From NCBI GenBank assembly GCA_903970515.1, contig CAJCJA010000036.1, positions 1 to 64,000 on the forward strand: a stretch of DNA of 64,000 nucleotides. The letters run 5' to 3'. Below, piece by piece: positions 44,974-53,631 of this stretch. Source of the DNA: Candidatus Saccharibacteria bacterium CG_4_10_14_0_2_um_filter_52_9 (GTDB lineage Bacteria > Actinomycetota > Acidimicrobiia > Acidimicrobiales > RAAP-2). Position 1 is the first letter of the stretch, and each line of letters starts with the position of its first letter. Both the position numbers and the translations under genes were made by a program. Below the pieces are notes generated by a model. It saw nothing but the letters and a program-made list of their open reading frames with translations. It had not been told where the DNA came from and did no database searches.

Positions 44974-45908
44974 GCTGAGGCGTGCTCCACGAAGTGATGC
45001 ATGTGCTCGGCCAAATCGTCGACGATTTGCATCGCTTCGGGAACCAGGCCGCCCAAGCGCAGAAATCCGTGAATCATGCCTTCGGCTTCGAGGATCTCGA
45101 CTCGAACACCAAAGTGCTCAAGAAGTCCCGCGTAGGCGAGGCCCTCGTCGCGCAGGGGATCGCACTCGGCGACGACCACGATGGCGGGCGGCGCGCCACT
45201 TAAGTCTTCGAACATGAGAGGCGTGACGCGTGGGTCGGTGTGATCAATGGTGACGCCGAGATACTGCGTGTAGTCATAGCGCAGATGCTCGAGGTCGAGC
45301 ATGTAGCCAACGCCGTAGCGATTCGCCGAGTCCGTGACGAGTTCGGGGCCCATCGTGGGATAGATCAACACTTGCGCGGCGAGGTCCAGACCCTCGCTCC
45401 TCGTGAGTGCCGACGCCACGGCGGCGAGCGTTGCGCCCGCGGAGTCGCCCATCACGAGCAGTTCTGCGCCGTCGGGCGCGAAGTCGCTCAGATGCGAGGA
45501 CACGTAGCGAAGCATTGCGATCGCATCGTCGATGCCCGCGGGAAAAACGTGTTCGGGGGCGAGTCGGTACTCCACCGCGAGAAGGCGCATCTTGGTATCG
45601 GTAGCGAGTCGACGGCACAGCCAGTCATGCGTCTCCAGGTCGCCCACTACGAACGAGCCGCCATGAAAGTACAGCACCAGTGCGGTCTTCTCGTCGCCGG
45701 GCGGCACGTACAGTCGCGTGCGAAGAGTTCGACCGTCCAGCGCAACGCCCACGTCAACGATGTCGTCCATCTCGTCGAGTTCGCCTCGCAATCCTTGGGC
45801 GAGTTCGCGGTAGGCCACGCGCCGCTCGGCAATGTCTTGGGTCGAGGGGTGAGGAGGTGGAATCTCTTGTACCGCGCGCACGAATGGTTCGAGAGCAGGA
45901 TGGACCAC
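44970..45908 (-). CDS. Alpha/beta hydrolase, hormone-sensitive-lipase-like esterase
   Basis: About 312 residues. Oxyanion motif VLYFHGGSFVVGDLETHD (HGG), nucleophile motif LLVMGDSAGATLAAV, and catalytic Asp/His regions in VAECDPLRDEGLAYA and EGMIHGFLRLGG. It hydrolyses short- to medium-chain esters. GTG 45908 is chosen because GAAGGGGGTTCC precedes it; GTG 45926 is an alternative. It is the first gene of a two-gene unit with the sulfatase-fold hydrolase, so both may act on one esterified substrate (inference). Confidence 0.9.
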   Translation of the reverse strand: MVHPALEPFVRAVQEIPPPHPSTQDIAERRVAYRELAQGLRGELDEMDDIVDVGVALDGRTLRTRLYVPPGDEKTALVLYFHGGSFVVGDLETHDWLCRRLATDTKMRLLAVEYRLAPEHVFPAGIDDAIAMLRYVSSHLSDFAPDGAELLVMGDSAGATLAAVASALTRSEGLDLAAQVLIYPTMGPELVTDSANRYGVGYMLDLEHLRYDYTQYLGVTIDHTDPRVTPLMFEDLSGAPPAIVVVAECDPLRDEGLAYAGLLEHFGVRVEILEAEGMIHGFLRLGGLVPEAMQIVDDLAEHMHHFVEHASA

Positions 45909-45970
45909 GGAACCCCCTTCGCACAAACACTATTCACTGTCGTTGACACGTGCCGATGGAAAGGCACCGA

Positions 45971-45976
45971 TAACTT
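45971..45976 (+). promoter_or_regulatory. -10 hexamer for leaderless SCO6745-type transcript
   Basis: TAACTT, six bases before GTG 45983. A TTGACA lies at 45943-45948 but 22 bases away, too far for a standard promoter. Confidence 0.5.
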
Positions 45977-45982
45977 TGGGAC

Positions 45983-46858
45983 GTGATGATGAGAACTGAG
46001 GGCGACTGGACGCTCGTCAGTCAGCGAAACGCACGCAGCGTCCAAACCACGATCGGATGGATCTTCTGGGATCCAGGAGCGGTGCGACGATACGGCGCGC
46101 GTGGCCTCCCCGCGGGACTGGGTTACATCGCCGCACGCTCGGCACCCTTCGCGGGTGCGGGTCCCGATGCCGTGATCGCGGCGCTCGGATCCATTTCCGA
46201 GGAGGGAGTTCGCTATGTCTTTGAGCGACTGAGCTCAAGCGACCAATTCCTCGACGTGTGGCGCGACCGAAATGACGCCGTCCTCGAGGGTCTGCACGAG
46301 TACGCGCCCGACATGCTCGACGCCCTGCGCGATTTTGGGCCACGACTCTGGGAGGTGATTGCACAACTTCCTCTCACCGGACGCCCCTTCGTGGCGAGTC
46401 ACCTCACGCTGCCACTACCTCACGACGAGGTGTTGCGGGCGTGGCACGCGGTCAACTTCCTACGTGAATGGAGGGGCGATACTCACTGGGCACTTGTCGC
46501 CGCCCACGGTCTGAGTGGCGGCGAAGCCTCAATTTTGCACAACGCGTGGCTGGGATACGACGCCGACTGGCTTTCGCTCTCGCGGGGGAATTCCCCCACC
46601 TCCATCGACGTGGCGTGGCGAAGGCTCGAATCCAAAGGACTCGCGAATAATCGCGTCGTCACCTCGGACGCGCTGGCGCTGCGCCAACACATTGAAGACG
46701 AAACCGACCGACTCACCGCCTTGCCGTGGCAGCTGCTCGGCGACGAGGCGTCGGTGGCATTCGCCGAACGATTCGAGCCACCGTGTAGCAAGTTGCTGGC
46801 CCGCGTCGATGAGACCGCCGGTGTCAGATTCCAACCGGCTTCACGAACACGCACCTAA
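45983..46858 (+). CDS. SCO6745-family actinobacterial protein
   Basis: 291 residues (GTG start, then two ATGs). It has the family's opening block GWIFWDPGAVRRYGARGLPAGLGYIAARSAPFAGAGPDAVIAAL, the middle ALREW-like part HAVNFLREWRGDTHWALVAAHGLSGGEASILHNAWLGYDADWL and a C-terminal MarR-like winged-helix segment (AWRRLESKGLANNRVVTSDALALRQHIEDETD). No experimentally known function. The WRxxHWALV region is strongly conserved in the family as I recall it. Confidence 0.85.
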   Translation: MMMRTEGDWTLVSQRNARSVQTTIGWIFWDPGAVRRYGARGLPAGLGYIAARSAPFAGAGPDAVIAALGSISEEGVRYVFERLSSSDQFLDVWRDRNDAVLEGLHEYAPDMLDALRDFGPRLWEVIAQLPLTGRPFVASHLTLPLPHDEVLRAWHAVNFLREWRGDTHWALVAAHGLSGGEASILHNAWLGYDADWLSLSRGNSPTSIDVAWRRLESKGLANNRVVTSDALALRQHIEDETDRLTALPWQLLGDEASVAFAERFEPPCSKLLARVDETAGVRFQPASRTRT

Positions 46859-46893
46859 CGAGCCGACAGGAGGGCGAACGCATCTCGCCACAC

Positions 46894-46969
46894 TGGAGCG
46901 GACGACCGGGCTCGAACCGGCGACCTCGACCTTGGCAAGGTCGCGCTCTACCAACTGAGCTACGTCCGC
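46894..46969 (-). tRNA. tRNA-Gly (anticodon GCC)
   Basis: A complete 76-base cloverleaf on the minus strand: acceptor GCGGACG/CGTCCGC, D arm AGCTCAGTTGGTAGAGC, anticodon loop TTGCCAA giving GCC, T arm GCCGG-TTCGAGC-CCGGT, discriminator T and an encoded CCA. Confidence 0.97.
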
Positions 46970-47015
46970 GTGAAAATCAATAATAGCGGAGTTTCTTTTG
47001 CTCGACGAACCGACG

Positions 47016-48449
47016 TCATTGCGCCGAGCGCGCGATCAACGTCGTCGCCTCCTCGAGCAAATAGTCTCGAAGTGAGGCCAGATCGGGCATCGTGTCGGCA
47101 CAACCGAGCAATCCGAACTCCAAGTGCTCTTCGAATCCTAGGACCGTGATATTGAGCGAGAACGTGCCAAAGAGGGGACCTACGGGCGCCGCGGACGCGA
47201 CCCGATGCCCGCTCAGCCACAGCGGAATGGGAGGACCAGGAACCGAGGACACCATCAGATTGGCCATTGGCGGGATTCGATCAAAGAGGCTAAACGCAGA
47301 GACCATCTTTCCGCCGAGGGAAATTACGGCCGGCCCCAGGACTCGAGGAACGTCTTGGAAGATCTTCGCACGCTTCTCACGTTGCACGCCGACGGTCTTG
47401 GCCGAGTCCGACGCGATGGCGCGCATTCGCTCGAGCGGATCACTGATGTCGATGTGAAGTGGCACCAACATGCCCGAGATCTGATTACCGAGCTCCGAGG
47501 CGGAACCTTCGCCTCGAACATTGATGGGCACGAACGCAATGATGTCCTTCTTCGGCGTCTCACCACGATCATCGAATAATCGACGCAGCGCACCCGACGT
47601 CGTTGCCATAACGAAGTCGGTCACCGAAGCCCCGTGAGCCTTCGCCGCCTTCTTCGCGTCCACGAGCGACACGCGAAGTCGGTGGTATTCCTTTTCCACG
47701 CCCGGCGACGCGTTGAGTGAACAACGCTTCGCCTGAAAAATCGTCGGCTGATCGGGGGTCATGCTCTTCTTGCGACGGATCACCACGACGCGCACAAGTG
47801 CTCGGCCGATTTCGTACAGTCTCGTCGCCCAGGAACGCACGTTCTCGAGTGGCAACATTGGACGTTCACGCACTTGGGCGAACGCCGCGCGCATGATCCC
47901 GAATGAACTTCCAATGAAGGGCCCGTCGTCGGGCTCGTCGGCGTGCGGCGCCGGTGCTCGAACCTCGGGCGAGATGTCAAAGAGACTCGCGAAGGTCTCA
48001 GCACCCGAGACGCCGTCGGCGAGCGCGTGATGGACCTTGAGCGCGAGTGCTGTTCGACCATCCTCGAGACCTTCGATGACGAGCAATTGCCAAAGCGGTC
48101 GCTTCGCCGGGAGTTGCTGGGACAGGAACTGGGAGATCAATTGATCGAACTGCGCCGACGTTCCCGGCGCCGGTAGCGCCACGCGTAGCACGTGCTTGGC
48201 GAAATCAAAGTTCTTGTCGGGCACGAGAATTGGCCACGTCATGTCGAAGGGAGCACGGACGATCCGTTTCGTGAGGACGGGAATCTCGTGGATTCGAGCC
48301 GCGATGTTGGACGAAATCAAATTGAAAAGTTGTTCGGGATCACTCTCGTCCCCGACTTCGAGCTCGATCACCGCGCCAATGTTCATGGCGGTGCCGGGCG
48401 TCTCTAACAAGATGAAGGCGCTATCGAGCGGATCGAGATACTCGTTCAT
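47016..48449 (-). CDS. Wax ester synthase/diacylglycerol acyltransferase (WS/DGAT)
   Basis: 477 residues. The active-site HHxxxDG motif is KVHHALADGVSG near residue 138. YLDPLDSAFILLETPGTAMNIGAVI begins the condensation-like N-terminal domain, and NVRGEGSASELGNQISGMLVPLHI with PMANLMVSSVPGPPIPLWLSGHRV closes the C-terminal DUF1298 domain. It makes wax esters or triacylglycerol at the membrane from acyl-CoA. It is followed upstream by dut (4-base overlap), an unrelated function. Confidence 0.94.
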   Translation of the reverse strand: MNEYLDPLDSAFILLETPGTAMNIGAVIELEVGDESDPEQLFNLISSNIAARIHEIPVLTKRIVRAPFDMTWPILVPDKNFDFAKHVLRVALPAPGTSAQFDQLISQFLSQQLPAKRPLWQLLVIEGLEDGRTALALKVHHALADGVSGAETFASLFDISPEVRAPAPHADEPDDGPFIGSSFGIMRAAFAQVRERPMLPLENVRSWATRLYEIGRALVRVVVIRRKKSMTPDQPTIFQAKRCSLNASPGVEKEYHRLRVSLVDAKKAAKAHGASVTDFVMATTSGALRRLFDDRGETPKKDIIAFVPINVRGEGSASELGNQISGMLVPLHIDISDPLERMRAIASDSAKTVGVQREKRAKIFQDVPRVLGPAVISLGGKMVSAFSLFDRIPPMANLMVSSVPGPPIPLWLSGHRVASAAPVGPLFGTFSLNITVLGFEEHLEFGLLGCADTMPDLASLRDYLLEEATTLIARSAQ

Positions 48450-48880
48450 CGTCCCGTGCTCCCAAATCCTCCGTCACCACGTGTGGCGTCGGGTAGGTCC
48501 TCAACAACCACGAAGGACAATGCGTCGATCGGCAACACGACGAGTTGGGCGACGCGGTCCCCCTTGTGGACGAGGTATTCGCGATCGGGATCGAGATTGA
48601 CCAAGGCCACCTTCACCTCACCTCGGTACCCCGGATCGATCAACCCCGGAGCGTTGACGCACGTGACACCGTGCTTGGAGGCGAGGCCACTTCGAGGCAA
48701 AACGAACCCGCCGTGACCCGACGGAATCGCAACGCTGATGCCCGTACCCACCGTCGCACGCCCGCCACGCGGGGCCAACGTGCACGACTCCACTGCCACC
48801 AAGTCGCAACCGACGTCGCCGTCGTTGGCGTAGCGAGGCAACACCGCGTCAGGGTGCAACACCCGAGCAAGTATTTCCAT
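48446..48880 (-). CDS. dut: Deoxyuridine 5'-triphosphate nucleotidohydrolase (dUTPase)
   Basis: 144 residues, trimeric dUTPase type. Motif 1 DVGCDLVAVE, motif 2 PRSGLASKHGV, motif 3 GLIDPGYRGEVKVALVNLD, motif 4 RVAQLVVLPI, motif 5 RGDGGFGSTGR, all intact. It hydrolyses dUTP to dUMP. The ATG at 48880 has no ribosome site, and TAGCCT lies seven bases upstream, so it appears leaderless. Confidence 0.97.
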   Translation of the reverse strand: MEILARVLHPDAVLPRYANDGDVGCDLVAVESCTLAPRGGRATVGTGISVAIPSGHGGFVLPRSGLASKHGVTCVNAPGLIDPGYRGEVKVALVNLDPDREYLVHKGDRVAQLVVLPIDALSFVVVEDLPDATRGDGGFGSTGR

Positions 48881-48887
48881 ACGGCGA

Positions 48888-48932
48888 AGGCTACCTCGGC
48901 CTTACGTGTTCACGACTTGGATTGGCTAGTGT
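48888..48932. promoter_or_regulatory. Back-to-back leaderless promoters of dut and orn
   Basis: Minus strand TAGCCT (48893-48888) stands seven bases before the dut ATG. Plus strand TAGTGT (48927-48932) stands six bases before the orn GTG. The whole divergent gap is only 58 bases, so the -35 regions must overlap. Confidence 0.6.
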
Positions 48933-48938
48933 CGCTTT

Positions 48939-49487
48939 GTGCTCGCGTGGATGGACCTTGAGATGACTGGGCTCGAACCAAAGCGTCATGTCATCATCGA
49001 AATCGCGACGTTGCTGACGGACGATGACCTCAACGTCATCGCCGAAGGACCGGACCTCGTGATTCACGCTACGCCAGCGCAGATGGAGCAAATGGAAAAC
49101 GTCGTCATTGAGATGCACACCACGTCGGGTTTGATCGACGCCGTGAAGTTGTCGACGATCACCTGCGCCGACGCGGAAGCTCAGACGCTCGCGTTTCTCC
49201 AATCGCACATCAGCGAGAAACGTACGGTACCGTTGTGCGGCAATTCGATCGGCACCGACCGTCGGTTTCTTCAGGAGTACATGCCTGCGCTCGAATCGTT
49301 CTTTCACTACCGCAATGTCGATGTCTCGACGATCAAGGAGTTGGCGCGACGCTGGCATCCCGAGGTGCTCGAATCGCTGCAGGAAAAGACCAGCACGCAC
49401 CGAGCCCTTGACGATATCCGTGAATCCATTGCCGAATTGGTCCACTATCGCCAAACCCTTTTCCCTCCAGCGCTCACCAGCGGGTAA
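48939..49487 (+). CDS. orn: Oligoribonuclease
   Basis: 182 residues, DEDDh exonuclease. Exo I is AWMDLEMTGLEP (Asp 6, Glu 8), exo II is TVPLCGNSIGTDRRFL, exo III HRALDDIRESI. It degrades di- to pentaribonucleotides, including pGpG. GTG 48939 begins directly with the conserved block and fits a leaderless mRNA. Confidence 0.97.
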   Translation: MLAWMDLEMTGLEPKRHVIIEIATLLTDDDLNVIAEGPDLVIHATPAQMEQMENVVIEMHTTSGLIDAVKLSTITCADAEAQTLAFLQSHISEKRTVPLCGNSIGTDRRFLQEYMPALESFFHYRNVDVSTIKELARRWHPEVLESLQEKTSTHRALDDIRESIAELVHYRQTLFPPALTSG

Positions 49488-49498
49488 CGTCGCTCATC

Positions 49499-51265
49499 AT
49501 GACTGAAACACCACTTTCGATCACCGAAGCGACCGCCCAGATGACCGCGCCCGGGCAGATGTTCGAGACCGAAGTGGCCTCGATCAACGGCGTCGACGTG
49601 CGCGTGTGGAAACACGCGCCGGCGAATCTTCGCCAAATCCTCGACCTTTCCCTGGTGCACGCCGCGCGCGATTTCCTCGTCTATGAGGACCAGCGCATCA
49701 CGTTCGAGCAGCACTACCGCATCGCGGCCACCCTCGCCGAAGGTCTCCTCAAGCTCGGCGTGACCAAGGGCGACCGCGTCGCGATTGCGTCACGCAACCT
49801 TCCCCAGTGGATTTGCGCGTTCTGGGGCGCCATGGTCACCGGTGCCGTCGTGGTGCCGCTCAACGCCTGGTGGACGAGTGAGGAACTCGCCTATGGACTC
49901 ACCGACTCGGGCAGCACGGTGCTCTTCGTGGACGAAGAGCGACTCGAGCGACTGTTCAAACAACTCGATCACTTGCCCGACCTCAAGACCATCATCGTCA
50001 TCAGCGACGAACCCAAACGCCCGGCGCACGTTGACAAGAAACATTCGAGGATTCAACTACTCGGTTACGAGCAGTTCCTGGGCAAGGTCGATCCGAGCGC
50101 CGCGTTGCCCGACGTAGAGATTGTGCCCGAGGACGACGCCACGATGTTCTACACCTCGGGCACGACCGGCAAACCCAAGGGGGCGGTGGGTACGCATCGC
50201 AACGCCGTCACCAACCTGATGAGTCTCTTCTTCATCGGTCAACGAGCGACGCTGCGTTTTGGCACCGGGAACCTCGACGAACACGGCGCGAGCATTCCCA
50301 ACGCCAGTTTGCTCAACGTGCCGCTCTTTCACGCGACCGGTTGCCTCGCGACGATGATTACCAACACTGCCTCGGGCGGAAAGTTAGTCATGATGCATCA
50401 CTTCGACGCGGGCAAAGCGCTGGCGTTGATTGAAGCCGAGCGATTGACCAACATCGGCGGCGTGCCCACCATCGCGATGCAAATCCTCGATCACCCCGAC
50501 TTCAAGAAGTTCGACACGTCGAGCGTTCGATCAGTGTCCTATGGCGGCGCCCCCGCCCCACCCGAACTGGTGCGACGCATACAAGCGGCCTTTCCCGTAG
50601 GGCAGCCCGGCAACGGCTACGGACTCACCGAGACGTCGGCGGCGGTGTGCATGAACATCGGACCGGACTACGTGGCGCGTCCCACGAGTTGTGGCATCGC
50701 GGTGCCGGTGTGTGACGTCGCCATCGTGCCCGAGGACTACGAAGGTCTCGAGCCGGGAGACGACCTCGCGAAGGGACCCGACGTCGTGGGCGAGTTGTGG
50801 ATCAAGGGACCCAACGTCGTGCGCGGCTACTGGCACAAACCCGAAGCGACGGCCAAATCCTTCACGAATGGATGGCTCCACACCGGTGACGTCGCGCGCA
50901 TCGACGAAGACGGTTTCATCTACATCGTGGACCGGGCGAAGGACATGATCATCCGCGGTGGCGAGAACGTCTATTCGGTTATCGTCGAAGCCGCCATCTT
51001 CGAACATCCAGACGTCGCCGACTGCGCGGTCGTCGGTGTCGCGCACCCGACGCTCGGCGAGGAGGTCGCCGCCGTCATCGTGCTGCGACCCGGACGCGTC
51101 GTCGACGCCGATGAGATCATGCGCCACGTGGGCCAGCGCCTCGCGCAGTTTGAAGTACCGACGCGAATCTTTTTCCGCACCCTGGCACTGCCGCGCAATC
51201 CGCAAGGCAAGGTCCTTAAACGCGAACTTCGCGACTCGCTTCAAGAACAGATGCTCAAGTCCTAG
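49499..51265 (+). CDS. Class I adenylate-forming enzyme (acyl-CoA synthetase)
   Basis: 588 residues. A3 motif [20 protein letters not shown]5 [12 protein letters not shown]7/A8 [34 protein letters not shown], and the C-terminal catalytic lysine in [12 protein letters not shown]. It activates a fatty or aromatic acid as acyl-AMP and forms the CoA thioester. The N-terminal 25 residues are extra. It starts 11 bases after orn. Its stop codon shares a CTAG with that of the convergent reductase gene. Confidence 0.92.
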   Translation: MTETPLSITEATAQMTAPGQMFETEVASINGVDVRVWKHAPANLRQILDLSLVHAARDFLVYEDQRITFEQHYRIAATLAEGLLKLGVTKGDRVAIASRNLPQWICAFWGAMVTGAVVVPLNAWWTSEELAYGLTDSGSTVLFVDEERLERLFKQLDHLPDLKTIIVISDEPKRPAHVDKKHSRIQLLGYEQFLGKVDPSAALPDVEIVPEDDATMFYTSGTTGKPKGAVGTHRNAVTNLMSLFFIGQRATLRFGTGNLDEHGASIPNASLLNVPLFHATGCLATMITNTASGGKLVMMHHFDAGKALALIEAERLTNIGGVPTIAMQILDHPDFKKFDTSSVRSVSYGGAPAPPELVRRIQAAFPVGQPGNGYGLTETSAAVCMNIGPDYVARPTSCGIAVPVCDVAIVPEDYEGLEPGDDLAKGPDVVGELWIKGPNVVRGYWHKPEATAKSFTNGWLHTGDVARIDEDGFIYIVDRAKDMIIRGGENVYSVIVEAAIFEHPDVADCAVVGVAHPTLGEEVAAVIVLRPGRVVDADEIMRHVGQRLAQFEVPTRIFFRTLALPRNPQGKVLKRELRDSLQEQMLKS

Positions 51266-52095
51266 ACGAGGGCGCTGATTGCTTCGAAGGTCGTCTCGTC
51301 GAGCACGACGTCACTGGCGCCACAATTCTCCTCGAGGTGCACAACGCTCGAGGTACCAGGAATTGGCATCATCACTTCGGAACGATGCAGCAGCCACGCG
51401 AGTGACAACTGGGCCACGCTGACGCCACGTTGCGCGGCGAGTTGATCGAGCGGACCACCACTACGCGCCAAGGCGCCGCGCGCCACGGGAAACCAGGGAA
51501 TGAACCCGATGCCCTCGCGCTCGCAGTAATCGAGGACGTCCTCGCTCTGGCGATTGGCGACGTTGTACAGATTCTGCACGGTGGAGATCTCGACGATCTC
51601 GCGTGCCGCTTTTACCTGATCAACGGTCACTTCGGAGAGTCCGACGGCCCTTACTTTGCCCTCGTCGAGCAAGAGTTTCAAGAGACCGTACTGTTCGTCC
51701 GCGTCAACACTCGGATCGACTCGGTGCAACTGAAACAAGTCCAGTGACTCTTGCCCGAGGCGACGAAGTGACATCTCACATTCTTGACGCAGATACTCCG
51801 GTCGTCCACAGGGTGACCACACGTCAGGACCCATACGTAGGAGTCCCGCCTTCGTCGCGATCGTCACGTGCTTATAGGGGTGCAACGCCTCGTGGATCAA
51901 CTCTTCGGAGACGTAGGGACCATACGAATCGGCAGTGTCGATGAAGTCCACGCCCAACTCCACGCAACGACGAAGCACGGCCAGCGCCTCGGCGCGGTCC
52001 TCGGGATAACCCCACACCCCCGGACCGGTGATGCGCATCGCACCAAAACCCAGGCGACGCACCGTACGTCCCGCGAAACTGAAGGTTGTCGTCAT
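51262..52095 (-). CDS. Aldo/keto reductase
   Basis: 277 residues. [16 protein letters not shown] at the start, the catalytic Asp/Tyr in [11 protein letters not shown], Lys in [12 protein letters not shown], and His in FQLHRVDP; the NADPH-binding end has [15 protein letters not shown]. It reduces aldehydes or ketones with NADPH. ATG 52095 is 10 bases after GAGGAG; ATG 52104 is nearer to that site and is an alternative. Confidence 0.9.
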   Translation of the reverse strand: MTTTFSFAGRTVRRLGFGAMRITGPGVWGYPEDRAEALAVLRRCVELGVDFIDTADSYGPYVSEELIHEALHPYKHVTIATKAGLLRMGPDVWSPCGRPEYLRQECEMSLRRLGQESLDLFQLHRVDPSVDADEQYGLLKLLLDEGKVRAVGLSEVTVDQVKAAREIVEISTVQNLYNVANRQSEDVLDYCEREGIGFIPWFPVARGALARSGGPLDQLAAQRGVSVAQLSLAWLLHRSEVMMPIPGTSSVVHLEENCGASDVVLDETTFEAISALV

Positions 52096-52130
52096 GGTGG
52101 TCATTCTCCTCGAGCGCACCCTACTCGCAA

Positions 52131-52166
52131 CAACGACGCGGCCACCAAAAGGTGGCCGCGTCGTTG
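52131..52166 (-). terminator. Strong hairpin terminator after the peroxiredoxin gene
   Basis: A perfect 16-bp stem (CAACGACGCGGCCACC and its complement) with a four-base loop starts 14 bases after the peroxiredoxin stop. The T-run is poor (TTGTTG). It also shields the aldo/keto reductase gene from read-through. Confidence 0.75.
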
Positions 52167-52180
52167 AAACTGACTCGTGA

Positions 52181-52816
52181 TTACTTGTTGGGCTGCGGCG
52201 TGACGCGCAGATAGTCCTTTAGCTTCTTGAAGCCCTTAGGGAACTTGGTCTTCGCCTCTTCGTCGGTGATGGAGTTGACGATGATCACGTCACCGCCGTC
52301 GACCCAATTGACCGGCGTCGCGACGGAGTAGTCCTTCGTCAACTGCAGCGAGTCGAGCACGCGCACTATTTCGTCGATGTTGCGTCCCGTCGACGCCGGG
52401 TAGGTCAGCGTGAGCTTTACCTTCTTGTCCGGGCCGATGATGAAGACGCTACGCACCGTCAACGTGTCGTTCGCGTTCGGGTGGATCATGTCGTAGAGGT
52501 CCGCGACCTTGTGATTCTCGTCACCGATGAGGGGAAAATTCAGCGCGGTGCCTTGGGTTTCTTTGATGTCGGCCTTCCACTTCTCGTGCGACGCGACGTC
52601 GTCCACCGAAACGCCGATGATTTTGGTGTTGCGCTTGTCAAAGTCACCCTTGCGAGCGGCGAAACCACCGAGCTCGGTCGTGCACACCGGAGTGAAATCC
52701 TTGGGGTGCGAGAAGAGGATTCCCCAGCTGTCGCCGAGCCATTCGTGAAAATTAATTGTTCCTTCGGTGGTCTCGGCGGTAAAGTCCGGGGCCACGTCAC
52801 CAAGGCGGATCGCCAT
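52181..52816 (-). CDS. 1-Cys peroxiredoxin (Prx6 type)
   Basis: 211 residues. [15 protein letters not shown] contains the only cysteine in the protein (Cys 45), with the Pro/Thr of the peroxidatic PxxxTxxC motif; no resolving Cys is present. The C-terminal domain ([36 protein letters not shown]) is that of Prx6. It reduces peroxides using an external thiol. AAGGAGCAAACAC precedes the ATG. The upstream gap contains a 13-7-13 inverted repeat. Confidence 0.95.
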   Translation of the reverse strand: MAIRLGDVAPDFTAETTEGTINFHEWLGDSWGILFSHPKDFTPVCTTELGGFAARKGDFDKRNTKIIGVSVDDVASHEKWKADIKETQGTALNFPLIGDENHKVADLYDMIHPNANDTLTVRSVFIIGPDKKVKLTLTYPASTGRNIDEIVRVLDSLQLTKDYSVATPVNWVDGGDVIIVNSITDEEAKTKFPKGFKKLKDYLRVTPQPNK

Positions 52817-52887
52817 GTGTTTGCTCCTTCAGCGTGCGTACGTCAGTCCCTTGACTGAACCCCACCACTTTAGCCACAAAAGTTTTG

Positions 52888-52920
52888 ATTCCTACAAATC
52901 TCCATTTGATTTATAGGAAT
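52888..52920. promoter_or_regulatory. 13-7-13 inverted repeat in the peroxiredoxin/HAD divergent region
   Basis: ATTCCTACAAATC (52888-52900) and GATTTATAGGAAT (52908-52920) are complementary at 12 of 13 positions across a seven-base spacer. The stretch is AT-rich in a GC-rich context. It looks like a regulator-binding site controlling the peroxiredoxin gene; the regulator is unknown. Confidence 0.55.
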
Positions 52921-52959
52921 TAGGCCTCGCGTCGACATCACGCCTGTGAGACTGGGGTG

Positions 52960-53631
52960 ATGGAAACCTCGTCCCTTGTCGTCGCCGCCTTCGACCTCGA
53001 CGGTTCACTCACCGAGGGTGGCAGCGTATGGCGATGGCTGCGCTTCATCGCCGGTACTCGCGCAGTATTGGCTGCGGCGCTCCCGCTCAGCGTCGCTCTC
53101 GGCGTGGGGGCACTACGCAGCGGCAAGTGGGCGGACCAAGCAAAAGAGCGCCTGTTCCAAAAGCTCCTCACGGGTCGCGACCTCGACGAAGTACGTGACG
53201 AATCGCGGACCTTCGCCCTTTCGCACCTCGAGCGCGCAGGGCGAACCGTCGTGCTCGAGCGCCTCGCGTGGCACCTCGAGCAGGGCCACGACGTCGTGAT
53301 CGTCTCGGCGTCGCCACAGATTTACGTCGAAGTCGTCGCCGACGCCCTCGGCGCGACGGGAGCGATTGGCACTCGACTCGCGGTGGACGCGCGAGGAAAG
53401 CTCGCGGGCAGCTACCTCGGTCGAAATTGTCGGGGCACCGAGAAGATCCGACGGCTCAACGAATGGATCAGCGAGCGGGACTACGAAGCCGAACCCGTCA
53501 TCTACGCCTACGGGAATTCGCGTGGCGACCGACGTCTCTTGAGCGGCGCGACCCATCCCTTCAACGTTGGCAAACTCGGCGCCGTGGGGGCACTTCGAAA
53601 GTATCCGCGCCTCAAGGACGCGCACCAGTAA
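52960..53631 (+). CDS. HAD-superfamily phosphatase, subfamily IB (SerB-like)
   Basis: About 223 residues. Motif I FDLDGSLTEGG (Asp 12, Asp 14), motif II VIVSASP, motif III/IV AYGNSRGDRRLL, where GNSRGD replaces the usual GDSxxD. The cap region has a hydrophobic segment (VLAAALPLSVALGVGAL) that may contact membrane or be buried. Homologues hydrolyse small phosphate esters such as phosphoserine or lysophosphatidate. ATG 52960 or the preceding GTG 52957. Its stop abuts the convergent wzt-like gene. Confidence 0.88.
   Translation: METSSLVVAAFDLDGSLTEGGSVWRWLRFIAGTRAVLAAALPLSVALGVGALRSGKWADQAKERLFQKLLTGRDLDEVRDESRTFALSHLERAGRTVVLERLAWHLEQGHDVVIVSASPQIYVEVVADALGATGAIGTRLAVDARGKLAGSYLGRNCRGTEKIRRLNEWISERDYEAEPVIYAYGNSRGDRRLLSGATHPFNVGKLGAVGALRKYPRLKDAHQ

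Noticed and set aside
52131-52166. Mobile-element end or repeat
   Set aside because: The perfect 16-bp stem lies 14 bases after a stop codon and has no second copy that I saw; a terminator explains it.
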